From positions 1-64,000 of the forward strand of contig JAPJBO010001120.1 in NCBI GenBank assembly GCA_030068145.1: DNA of 64,000 bases. Direction: 5' to 3'. The position numbers were made by a program, and so were the translations under genes. Origin of the DNA: Diplonema papillatum (taxonomy: Eukaryota > Euglenozoa > Diplonemea > Diplonemida > Diplonemidae). A model generated the notes under the pieces. That model made no database searches. It was given only the letters and a program-made list of their open reading frames with translations, and was not told the DNA's origin. Of this stretch, positions 11,963 to 23,200 are shown in pieces. Numbering within the stretch: the stretch's first letter is position 1; each line of letters begins with the position of its first letter.

Positions 11963-13334
11963 GTGCGGGGAAGAGAGCGAAATATGTCCGCCAAGCGATG
12001 TCAGCTGAAACTGCTGGCGGTGTCGATCGAGCCCATTGTCAGTGGGTCGCGTCAGAGCCTCATCCGTGCGAAGGATGGCACGACACCATTGGAAGAAAGA
12101 GAGCTGCTGATTGGCTCTGCGTTGGCGCAGGTCCGCGAAGGCCGTGGGTTGCTTCTGCAGCACGGTCTGTACTCTTTCTTTCTGTTTTGTAAAGATTTCA
12201 CAGCCTCTAGGCAAAACCCCGTAATCACATTTCTCTTAAGGACCTGTCCTGTTAGTATTCAACGGGCACCAAGCAGAAAAGGCTAAGAGCGAAAAACGTG
12301 CCTGCTGCAATCATCAGGATTAGCGTGATGCCACGACAAACAAACGTACACTCCCCCGCCGTGGCAAAGCCCCGAAAGGTCGTTGCTAGTAAACAAGGAG
12401 ATCGACCAAGACCTCAAGGCGCGCTCTGCGCAACTCGATTCCCCTGCACCCAAATACAGATGCGCTGAACGATTTCCCGGAACTTGAACAAGTGGCCGAC
12501 GAGTTGGAATTCACGAAGCTACACGTCGTGCGGCAGCGTGCCACCTACGATGCAGCTATGGCCCGACAACAGCTCGCCGAACTTGAAAGGGAAGATGCCA
12601 ACGCTACTCAATCAAACAATGTGTGCGGTGTTGAGGACGTCGCCAGTCTCCCTTCGGAGTGCTTCGGTACGTTTTTTAATCGAGTGTGAGGACCTGTTAA
12701 CAGGTGTTGTAGTGTGCGAAGAACAAATCCGATTGTGTTTGTATTGTATTTGCCCTCTACCTCTATATTTCCTCCCTTTCATTCGGAGTCAAAGCAGCAA
12801 CGTCGAGTATTTCTTGTTTGCGGGTACCCAATGAATGGCTTGCCATATTGCGCACGTCCCAATCCCATCGGGTTCGCCGTCGACTTTCGTCTTTCGTCGT
12901 CGTGCTATAAGGGTTCAAACTTGCTCACAGACGCCTCACTACGGGAAGAGGAGAAAAGCCTTTTAGAGGTACCAGAGAAGGCGGATGACAGCGCATCGAG
13001 CGACTACGAGCAGCGCCTGGACACGTTGACCCAGCTACTGCGAATGTCCGAAAAACAAGTCGCAGCCCTCGAGAAGGAGAAAACACACATGACGTCTTGC
13101 TTCGCAGAGATGGCGGCTGCAGCCGAAAAGTCGGTTATTGAAGCGTACAAATCGTCGGAGGAGCACAAGGCCAAGTTGTCTGCGGCATATGAGGCCGGTC
13201 GAGCGACGGAAAAGGAATCGCTCGCCAACGAGTACAAAGCATGGCTGGATCGGTGCCGAGAGGTCGAAGCGCACTACACGGAGCTTTACGAAGGACGCGT
13301 GCGCGGCTCGCTCTTGCGTGCCGTTGCGACGTGA
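11963..13334 (+). CDS. Coiled-coil protein (possibly the 3' half of the preceding ankyrin gene)
   Basis: Exons 11963-12164, 12460-12666 and 12931-13334 join in consistent phase (1, then 1) with acceptors CTCTTAG, CAAATACAG and GCTCACAG. The stop is TGA at 13332-13334. The protein is about 270 aa, or about 263 aa if it starts at the internal Met at 11984. It is highly charged and helical: a first block ending in LEEREL and LAQVREGRG, then FPELEQVADELEF and MARQQLAELERED, then a long coiled coil beginning DASLREEEKSLLE. No enzymatic motif is seen. The first exon starts phase 0 right at the acceptor, compatible with splicing from 10240 in the ankyrin gene, so one ankyrin plus coiled-coil protein is a real alternative. 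Confidence 0.5.
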
Positions 13335-13794
13335 ATAGGGAATCCCCCAGCGGTGTCCTTTGGATTAGTGACCAGAAAACCTGCGATGCCGACACCGCCC
13401 TCTCTCCCCACTAGCCCATTGCGAACGTTTTGCTGCATATGTGCACTCGTTTCCACGAGTAGCCTAGGCACAGAGGCTCGAATTCTGCTTCCCCGAGTCC
13501 ACAACACATTTAATGCGCCCGTTGCAGTGATTACACCCACTTATGCACTGTTCAACAGATTAGCGAAGTCGCCACGCATCCGTCGTGAACGCCCGCATTT
13601 CATCCATACCAATCAACAGGGACAAAACGTTATATTCGAAAGCGAACGAAAACCACCTCCTGGCACTTGTGCCGCCGGTGAAAAGAAAAAGCGGCTTCGT
13701 TTCTTATACGGGAGTACATACCCAGGTGGCTGCGAGTCTCCCTGCGGGGAGGGGGGCGGAAAGGGTGTGATCGTTTCAGTTTCGACGCAGTACC

Positions 13795-16700
13795 ATGCGC
13801 AATGATGTAAACCTGCAAGTCCTTGCCAGCATCATCATCAACTTGTCCCTTCTCGGAGGGGCCGAATGTCGTTGGGTGCCAGACGGCCCGTGGATACCAG
13901 GCTACGCAGGGGACAAGTGCACTGTTTCATATGGTGAGTGGTTGAATCAGCACCACACAGCGTACTACAATGGTTGCGTCGACACTGTACCGAAGACGGC
14001 GGTGCAGTTTCAAAGGTCGTACAATATGGGTGACTGTTCGCAGGCATGCTTCGACTACCTTTTTGCTATGCCGGCTGCGAACCACACACCCATTGCCCCG
14101 CCGAGGACGTTGAATGCAAGCGTTGTTTACGAAGCAGACAATAACCAGTGCTGGTGCTCTCTGACACCGATTTCCCCCACATCACCCGACAACGACGGCG
14201 TGGTATGTTTACTTTGTTTCGTTGTTTCAAGCAGGGGCATCCTTATTACTGGAGGGGTTAATCATTGCCCCCCGGGCAATTTTTTACGTTATAAAAACGA
14301 GTCCGAAGCTCTTGATATCGTTGCAAGCAATCGAACTTTCAACCCGCGCCGAGACTGGTGACTCGTCTAAAGAAATGACGCTCTGACACTGCCTCCAGGG
14401 CAGGTGCCTCGCCTCGCCGGTCACTTGTAGGTAGTGTGCTTCAATGCTGGCACATACAAGGTTTTTCACAGAATTTCAAAACCTCGACGAAGTACTACGG
14501 TAACTAATCCCCTGTTCCTTTGTCGAAGGTTTTATCTGTCCTCTTTGTGCAGAAGTAGGGTTTCCTTAGTTTGCAGTGCTAGCTAAAGGAAACAAGCCCG
14601 GGCAATTATTTGCCCCTGGTCAGGCGAAAAGCCTGCTTTCAAACCCGGGCACTCATTCGCCCCCCGTGCAATTGTTTTATCCCACCCGTGCTATTCGGTG
14701 CTGTTGCTTTACGATGCAATACACAGTGCGCTTCCGGTCGTCTCGTTCTCCTGCTACCTACAGGATGCCTCTTTGAAACACCGGATGCTTGCCGTGCTGC
14801 ACCGGCTGATGGATGGTATGTCGCTGTTTGATTCTCACCTTGTGTCGGCAAACAACGATAGGGATGTCCCCCAGCAGACCTGGCAGGCAACCATGCTGCC
14901 CGAAAAACACCCGTTTCCAAGTCGCTGCTTCAAATAGTTGCTTTACTCTTCTCTGCATGTTAGGGACTGGTAGAAGCGCCCATTCGATTGCAACTCACGA
15001 CAGCTTGTGGACGGATGCCCATTGCTGCATGGATGCCCTTGGGTACGCGGGCTACAATTATCGAGCCGTGGTACCCTGGTGGGCGTGGAGCCTTGGTGCA
15101 ATATTGCTCTTTGTATCGAGCTCAGTAGGCCTCGTTGTCCGCGCCCGCACTCGCTTCCACGGCAGGTATGTCTGCTTCTGTGGCTGTATGTTTTGCATGT
15201 CCTGTCAGCGAACGACTGGCATTGTCGCAGCTTTGGCAACCGCGGACGTGTTTCGCGGAGCTTTCAGATCTGCATTAGTGTCACTTGGTTGTTTCCTTAT
15301 TGCCGTATTTCTAAAAAATGTTGGCCGGAAATAAACCTGGCGCGCCCCCCAAAACCGGGCAAAACTGCCAGGTTTATTTCCGGCCAACATTTTTGCAGGG
15401 GTTTTGGGTACTTAGCAGATTTCCACCCCACCCGCACATCCAGGATGGCTGTAACCTTCGCGCACCGTCCTCCTCTGGAACGCAACGCACACGGAAGATA
15501 ACATGCCTCCCCGAAGTCGAATAAACAACCACCCAGAATCGCTCGCTGTCCCTACTCGGTACCCAGCTGGTGGTTAACATGAGGCTTGCGGAGTGGGTTT
15601 TTGATGAACGTCGAACATATCCCGGTCTATGCATTCTTCTCTGGCCAGACACCAGTCGGTCAGACCCAGGGGCAAACTGCTTCCAAACCCGTGAACATGG
15701 CCGCCGGCTTTCAGGTCTTGACCACAGCCACCATCGAGCAGTGGAGAACTATCCCGTATGGAGAGGGTTGCCCACCTTTTTTCGCACAACGGGTACTCCT
15801 TCAGAGGCATGGACACCCTGTTCCAGTCCCTCACAGACCCTTCCTGTCCGTCTTGGCGCACAACAACACAGATGGGGCATGGCGTACGCTTGTGCAACAT
15901 GTTGGTGGGATCGCGAGAGCAGGACAAAGGAAAAAGTTCCTCTTTGATAATTATGTTGATGTGCTGCACAGCCGCTGCTGGATCCGGGGGGCTCCTCCTA
16001 GAAGCCAAGTTCTTTGGCAGCAACCCATGTGGTACCACCAGCCACTTCCGTTGGTCCATAGTCCCCCTTCCCGAAAGTCTTTTCCCTGTAGGCATGCAAT
16101 ACTTTTGATCGATCAACATAATCGCTAGCGGGAGCGAGGTCGCCGGCGGGTTCGTCCGCCGTGGCAAAAGGCTGCAGAGCCGACGAAACTCAGGTCGACC
16201 ATGAACATCATCACAGTAAGTTCGGCACCGACGTGGCTCCCCTCAACCGGATTCCCGCTGTTACTAAAGCTCCACTTGCACGTGCTTTTTGGAGGCTAGG
16301 AAGCCGTCGGTGATGGCGATCATGACGGCCCGGTGTATCTAAGCCGTCGGCGATCCCAGCAACCCTTGCGCTATCCCTGTAGGCGGGAGAACAGCTTCCG
16401 GTGAAGGCCCTGCCTGACTGGGTGTAGTATGAAAAATCTGCTTAGTACAACTTGCTTTTGCCAAAAAAAAGTCGGTTGGAAAAAATGTTGGCCGGAAATA
16501 AACCGCCAGGTTGGCCAACATTTGTTCCGGCCAACTTTTTAGGGGGGCCATCATTTTTAGAAATACGGTAATTAAAGACCATGTGGTGATAATCGGCTCG
16601 TTCGTGGCGGTGGCGGTGCTTACAGCAGATGTGTGGTGATCACTCCTTCCACCAGAAAGAGGGGATCTCTACCTCTACTACTACGTGCTGCTGCTACGTG

Positions 16701-18535
16701 GTTACGTGGTGTACTAGGCCATACCGTCTGGCTCCTATGTTATGTAGTTTAATTTATACCGGTAAATTAAAAATTACATAGAACAAAGGGCTGTAAAGGC
16801 AGAGGCGCGCCACACACTGCACCGTACCGTGGGCCTGCGGCGCCGCTACAGCGGCGCCGCCGAAATGAATTCATTGATCCACAAAGAGTGGTGCCAAGAA
16901 TAAGAAATGGGGATTTATAAATTAGCGGCCGATATATTATAAACCACGCATATTATTGGCCTATAAATTAGAGGCTGGACGGTACGTAGTACCACCACGT
17001 GCCTACATACCTACATCCGTAGAGCTGTCCTGCATCCACGCAGCGGGAAATCTTCCCGTGAAAATGCGACCTCATGCATAGAGGAGAGAATTAACGCCAA
17101 ATGAAAGACTTCTTTTGTATTTCATGCACGCGAAATGCTAGACCCCCGTGAGCAGCCCCGAACTCGCTTGCAGCTCACTCGGCACAGCCCGACCTGGACT
17201 GCCCTGAGCTCACCCTGATCCATGACAACATTCCCTCCTGCGTCACTCACACCCGTAACTCGGCTACTCCGGTGAAAACCCTAACTCTTTTATCATTGTC
17301 TATAACTTCATTTCTTCTTGAAAACTCTAGGGGCGGCAGCCCTGGATCTTGCCGAGGCCACGTCAGAACTGATCTGGCAGGTAAACAGCGACACCTCCCT
17401 TAATGCGAGCACGAGTGTACCTGGGAAAGCCTGCTACACGGGAGCCGAACGAAGCTGAACACAAGCTCGTCGAGACGTCAGCCGCAGGGCAGAGCGGACG
17501 GGGTTGTGGCACTGTGCTGCCTCCGACTCAAGCTTTGCAAGCTGTGGTTAGCCGTCACGTTTCTGGACCCGGAACGGTCTTTTCCCCTTTGTTTTTCGTC
17601 AATACGAGACGATGCCAAAACTCTCTCCTCCCCTTTGCACTAACAAAACATTTCCTATGATCACCATACTGGCCCCGGAATCCCATTTTCAGGAATTCGT
17701 ATGATTCTGTCCTTGGGGACCCGGCCGATGTGGACGTTGCAAAGCTGATGGAAGAGTACGACGAACTCTTGAAAGAGTTGGTGGAAGCAGACAAACAGGC
17801 TCTAGTAGAAGCTGGCGAAGGCGTTGCAAGTAAGGAGAACGCTATAACGTCGCTAGCGGCCGATTCGGTTGTTAAACATGCCTGTGAGGACGGAACGAGT
17901 CTTTCCGAGAACGGTAGAGACTTGCTTCCATGCGAAGGTATGATGAACGGGATTAATCCCGGTAGCGCGAGTTGCGCAGTGAAAGGACCTCTCACCATCA
18001 ACGAATCCGTGACACCACGAGCGTGCGGGTGCTCTGTACCGACGGTATCGTCTCCGCCCTTGTCGGACCGATGCGACCCGGGCAGCGAAGATGAAGCCGA
18101 CGAAAAAACAGCGTTGCTGGGCCACCATACAATGGCCGCGAGCAACTCTTCATTGTCGGATGTTCCCCAGGTAGAAGGCATATGTCCCGTCTGTCTCGAA
18201 GATCTTGAAGGAGCAACGTGCGTGCGCCTCAGGTGTGGTCATCGATTGGGCTACACATGCATGCGCCAGTACGTTAGCCACTCGGTATGTATTGTAACTT
18301 GTTTAAGTTAACTTAAGTGTTTTGAAGCGAGAGAACGTTCTATCTAAAGAGGTGTGTCCACCCTTTAACAAAGTACTTGTATGCCAGTTCGATTCAAGAC
18401 ACCATCCAACCGTAGTTCGGGGATTGCACCGTTGCCCGTAACACACGACAGGTGGTTCGCGGTAAGTTTCCTGTTTGCCCCATTTGCCGGGCCAAGGTTT
18501 TGCCGCCATCGCGGAGCCAAGATCTTGACGTTTGA
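13795..18535 (+). CDS. Single-pass membrane RING-finger protein (putative E3 ubiquitin ligase)
   Basis: Five exons, 13795-14202, 14764-14815, 14964-15165, 17693-18284 and 18452-18535, join without frame conflict to 446 codons including the stop. Residues 1-24 form a signal peptide. The ectodomain has about eight cysteines (KC, GC, DCSQAC, QCWC) in a WSC-like arrangement. Residues about 192-212 are a transmembrane helix (WWAWSLGAILLFVSSSVGLV). A Glu/Asp-rich cytosolic linker leads to a C-terminal RING at about 385-432: CPVC, then CGH, TCM, and after the last splice VCPICRA. The fifth metal ligand, normally Cys or His, is Gly (CGHRLGYTC). Inferred role: ubiquitin ligase at a membrane, cytosolic RING. 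The third intron, 2.5 kb, holds inserted elements. Confidence 0.75.
15303..16568. mobile_element. 1.27-kb foldback-type inverted-repeat element inside the RING gene intron
   Basis: Perfect 15-bp termini CCGTATTTCTAAAAA (15303-15317) and its complement (16554-16568). Just inside each end lies a strong hairpin built on ATGTTGGCCGGAAATAAACC (15318-15394 and about 16484-16541). The interior is open in several frames on both strands (up to 197 codons on the minus strand and 180 on the plus). None shows a transposase signature I recognise, so it is probably non-autonomous. No clear target-site duplication is seen. Confidence 0.6.
16569..17692. other. Remainder of the large RING-gene intron, with hairpins and a gene-derived fragment
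   Basis: No exon of the RING gene is needed here, because exons 14964-15165 and 17693-18284 join directly. At about 16743-16785 lies a TATGTAGTTTAATTTATACC inverted repeat, and at about 16838-16861 a GGCGCCGC palindrome. Positions about 17331-17440 are homologous to part of the gene at 39.5 kb (see findings). Confidence 0.5.
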
Positions 18536-19538
18536 TGACTTGCCTTGGCAGTCGGGTTTCTGGTACCCAACGTGTCATATAGTACTGCTGCCTACGTCGC
18601 CACGAAGGGATCGCAAAGTCGAAATTCGACGCAGCAGCTACCTGCAGAATCTGCATGTGTGATCGCCATGTCTGGTCTGAACGGGTCCTCTAATAAGGGG
18701 TCCGTGGACTCTCACAATCCATCCAAAAGCGAACATCCATCTTGCAGATGGCGTTTCAATACACTCCAAAATTTCACCGTTCAGGCCTTCCTGACAGGCG
18801 GCCCTCTTTCCATCCACAGAGTTACACGACGAGCCTTGCGCAATTGAAAACAAGTCAATAGGATTTGGCGGCAAGCTCGATAATCTTCTTGTCCTTCTGA
18901 CGATACAAACGAACAATTCATCAAATATCGGGGTTTTGAGCGTGCCCATCTAAAAACGATGAGAAAACGAGGAAATAATTATGAAAGAAAATGTTCGTTC
19001 CGATAGCGCTGGCCTTTTCGAGTCTTGAAAGGTCACTAATCAACGTGGGATTCTCTAGCCCTTCCCTCAAGTCTGACGAAGCTGCTTGCGGAATACCAAA
19101 CCTCTATTTCTTTGAACCGCCGTCAAGAAAATACTTGGAAGTAGCTGCCGTTGCGAGGACGAATATGGGCTGTATTCCCGTGTACCCTGGTTTTCGGGGT
19201 GTATGCGTTCAACGAAACGACTTTTTTGTTGTAGTTGCATAATACAATATTATGCCACATCCGTTTTGTTTCTCGTGTCACGGCGTGAGCTTCCCTTTGA
19301 GTACGGGCAGCCCCCGAGTATTTTTGCCACCGTGCGCGTCTCCTTGATATCGATGGGGCTGTCTTCCGGACGCGCTCTTGAATGAGATGCCCACGAATCA
19401 TACAATGTTTGGCAACCAAAGTATCACAACTGAGTCAGAACATGGCCCAGCATACACTTGTTTGAAACGGAAAAGGATGCGCTGAGAGATGAGCAGCAAA
19501 AGTGTTCAATTTGATGCGAAGTTTTGAACATACTTCCA
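18536..19538. other. Possible orphan exons, no gene model
   Basis: Two stretches look coding but could not be placed. 18820-18951 follows acceptor CATCCACAG and reads as a terminal exon with stop TAA (it contains GFGGKLDNLLVLLTI). 19061-19142 follows TTCTCTAG and reads LPSSLTKLLAEYQ onward to a possible GTAGCT donor. They may belong to the weakly supported gene that follows. Confidence 0.25.
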
Positions 19539-19539
19539 G

Positions 19540-20161
19540 GGGGCACCCCTTCGCTCTCAAAGCGGTGGTTTATTCAGGGCAGGAGACAGGGCAGCTCCGG
19601 TGAGCAACCCCGAAAACGCGCTTTTGGCAATCCTTCCGTTGTTCAACATTTATACCAGTGGATTCTGAACATTCCAGAATCCGCCCGCGGACTCGCTCCC
19701 CTGCTAGTATCTTTCTCTGAATGCCTACTCCAATGGGAAAAGGAAAGTATCGCAGTTCACCTGGTCCTGTCCGCCGCTCAGTTCTTCTCGCTTCTTGCCC
19801 GTGCAAACCGTTTCTGTTCTGTTCTTGGTGTTTTGTTTTCTCACGTTGATTCTTCCGATTCTTCCTTATCACAGCGTGGACGGGGCTCCAGGGTTTCTGA
19901 CACCTTTCACGACCAGAAGCGTTAGTTTCAAAGCAGTTTGTGCCTTAGCGAATCTCAGTGCTGCAGCCGATTGGTAGCCATCATTCTCGGACACACGTTG
20001 TCCGTCTTTTTTTGAACTGTCAGTGTGCCTTTTTCGCTTTTTCTAGGCATCGTCTCAACAAAAGTTGTGTGTTGTCATCAGGTGCAGTAGAAAGACGGTA
20101 CTTGGTGCCCTGTGTTGAGGTAAGGACTTTCTTGTACAAGGTTTGCTCCCCTTTACGGTAG
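19540..20161 (+). CDS. Probable multi-exon gene with an armadillo-like segment (3' part only)
   Basis: Three coding-like blocks on the + strand. From 19540 (after ACTTCCAG) a block reads toward HLYQWILNIPES and FSECLLQWEKES. From 19876 (after TTATCACAG) a block contains FKAVCALANLSAAADW, which resembles the core of an armadillo repeat, and ends phase 2 at GTAGCC about 19974. From 20047 (after TTTTCTAG) a block reads HRLNKSCVLSSGAVERR and ends at TAG 20159-20161. The last two join in phase. The junction between the first two is unclear and the 5' end is not found. The gene stops only 40 bp before the chaperonin-like ORF. Confidence 0.35.
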
Positions 20162-20201
20162 CCATCCGAAAGGCGGGTACACAGGATGAAAGGAGCGAAG
20201 A

Positions 20202-23200
20202 ATGTCACATCAGAGTGGCGAAGACGGTAGCTCTGTGAAAGGTCGAAGTGCGGTGTTGAGGGCCAGCGCAAAGGAATGCGAAGACCTAGCGTCGATCGTG
20301 CAGCCGTGCTTCGGTCCTGATGGGATGTCTCGTGTGGCCATCGGGATGACAGGGACCACCAGCTTCACGTCACACGGCGCTACCCTTTTGCTGAAGAGCC
20401 GTGTCGCGGGTCCTTTTGCTAAATTAGTGATGAACAGTCTCAGAACCTACGAGTACGAACGAGGCGACGCAACGACGCGGTGGATACTCTTCCTTGCTTC
20501 ACTCATGCGCAGCCTCAGCGAGCATGAGCGTGTCGTCACACCCGCTGACGTCGTTGCCGCACAAAATGTGCTGCCTGAGCTAGTCCGGCATGTTCTTGCT
20601 CAGTGGGGTGTGTTTTCTTTCTTGCCTTGCGCTGCAGGAGCTGCAACAGCAGTACACACGTAGCAGGACGTGCTAGTTCGTTTTCCCTCCGTAAGGGACA
20701 GCGGATTATTACCCGGGCGGGCCAGTTGCCCACTACTTTCGCCAAAATTTTGGTGGGTGGGTCCCCCCCCCCCGATGTAACAGTGGTTTTCGGTCAAATT
20801 TGGCCCATTACATTGATGTAACAGTGGTTTTCCGTCAAATTCTGCCCATTACATTGATGTAACAGTGGTTTTCGGTCAAATTTGGCCCATTACATTGATG
20901 TAACAGTGGTTTTCCGTCAGATTCTGCCCATTACATCGATGTAACAGTGGTTTTCCGTCAAATTTGGGCCATTACATTGATGTAACAGTGGTTTTCCGTC
21001 AAATTTGGGCCATTACATTGATGTAACAGTGGTTTTCCGTCAGATTCTGCCCATTACATCGATGTAACAGTGGGTTTCCGTCAGATTCTGCCCATTACAT
21101 CGATGTAACAGTGGTTTTCCGTCAAATTTGGGCCATTACATTGATGTAACAGTGGTTTTCCGTCAAATTCTGTCCATTACATCGATGTAACAGTGGTTTT
21201 CGGTCAAATTTGGGCCATTACATTGATGTAACAGTGGCTTTCCGTCAAATTTGGGCCATTACATTGATGTAACAGTGGTTTTCCGTCAAATTCTGCCCAT
21301 TACATCGATGTAACAGTGGTTTTCCGTCAGATTTGGGCCATTACATTGATGTAACAGTGGTTTTCGGTCAAATTTGGCCCATTACATTGATGTAACAGTG
21401 GTTTAGGTCAGATTCTGCCCATTACATCGATGTAACAGTGGATTTCGGTCAAATTTGGGCCATTACATTGATGTAACAGTGGTTTTCCGTCAAATTATGC
21501 CCGTTACATTGATGTAATGGCCCAAGTTTGGGCCATTACGTTGCTGTTTTTGGGGAGGGGCAGTGCAACTTGGACCTGATAGAGCCGTACCGTTCGGCCG
21601 GGGGCAAAGCCCCCCGAACCCCCCCTTATTTCGACTTTCCAGAACAAACCAAACCCGTACATTTCAGCTGTGTATGGCGGTGTCGGAAGCCAAGAAGGCA
21701 GGTGGTGAAATTGGAACAGTGATTTATAAGGGGGGTCTTACGTGGGGGTAACCCCCACCAGTGATTTATATATGGGTCTGGGGCTCGGGGCCACCCCGAG
21801 CGCGCAAAAAAAAATTGAATTGATTTTGGGCTGAGGGTTGGGGTAGGGCCGGGTCACTGCCAACCGGGATCAGCGGCAAGGGCGAAGCCATGGGGACTGG
21901 AGGATGAGTAAAAAGGAGGCGGGGGAAGAGGAGGGAGAAGGGTGGTGCGTGGCGAAACGTTGACTACCAAGTCTAATTAAATTTGAGATCCGAAATTGGA
22001 CGTTGACTGCCAATTCTTATTAAATTTGGAACCCGAAATTGGACACTGACTACCAAGTCGAATTGAAATTGGGTACGACCTGATGACACATCAGACGTTG
22101 ACTGCCGCCAATTCTAATTAAATTTGGATCCGACGTTAGACGTTGACTAGCAATTCTAATTGAATTTGGATCCAACACGACGTTGACTCCCACTTCTAAT
22201 TAAGTTTGAGAACCGAAATTGGACGTTGACTACCAATTCTAATTAAATTTGGAACCCGAAATTGGACACTGACTACCAAGTCTAATTGAAATTGGGTACG
22301 ACATCAGACGTTGACTGCCAATTCTAATTAAATTTGGAATCCGAAATTGGACGTTGACTACAAAATCTAATTAGATTTGGGATTTGACATCAGACGTTGA
22401 CTACCGATTCTAATTAAATTTGGATTCCATATAGAAGTTGACTGGCGCGGGAATTCTTCGCTGTACCGTACCGTGCGCTGGGGGGCGCTGCCCCCCAGAC
22501 CCCCCCTCTCTTACAAATTAGCTAACCATTTTGTCTGATTCTTATTACCAACATTGAGGTTGGGTTGCGTTGGGCTGGGCTGGCATGGTAGTGCTTGCCT
22601 CTTGACTACCAATTCTAATTAATTTTGGATCCCCCACAGGACCCCGAGGGCGAAAAGGACTTTTCTACAGAGGAGGAAAAGCTATATAAACCCCTGACCC
22701 CCACGCTCCAAAAAAAAAAAGAAAACTGTCGGGGGGCTGCCGTGAGTGGCCAGCACTGGGGGACCAGCCACTGAAGGGGGCCGGGCTCGGGGAGCCAGCT
22801 TGCTTGTTCTTGGCGTCTACTTTCAGTGGAATGAGCCAGTCACAGCGGACTTCGTTGACTCTTTTGAGGGAGTACTTGGTTGTGGCTATGCAAATGTGCG
22901 CCCTACGCAGCTCAAGTTTGCAAGAGCTTCGTTATACTTTGATACAGCAGCAGCTGTCCTTACAAGAAGAACCCTGGTTGTTGCACATCCAGTGCCCCTT
23001 TTTGAGGCTAGTATTGTAGGTCTGTAGTACCCCGTTTGCAGCTTACGTTGTTTTAACTTGAAGTTCCCTGCCGTACACTTGACACACCTTTTCCTTTATG
23101 ATCGAGACACGAACGAGACACAATTCGGCTGTGCTGGGCTGCGCTATGCTACACTGGGGGGTCCTTGGGTGCAGCTCCGCAACCACACTGAGAAAACACT

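Noticed and set aside
15574-16167. 197-codon minus-strand ORF in the foldback element (and plus-strand ORFs over the same bases)
   Set aside because: Three frames are open at once, none with transposase residues I can identify; kept only as part of the element.
20776-21530. CRISPR-like array
   Set aside because: Units are nearly identical throughout with no unique spacers, and the context is eukaryotic; an ordinary tandem repeat.
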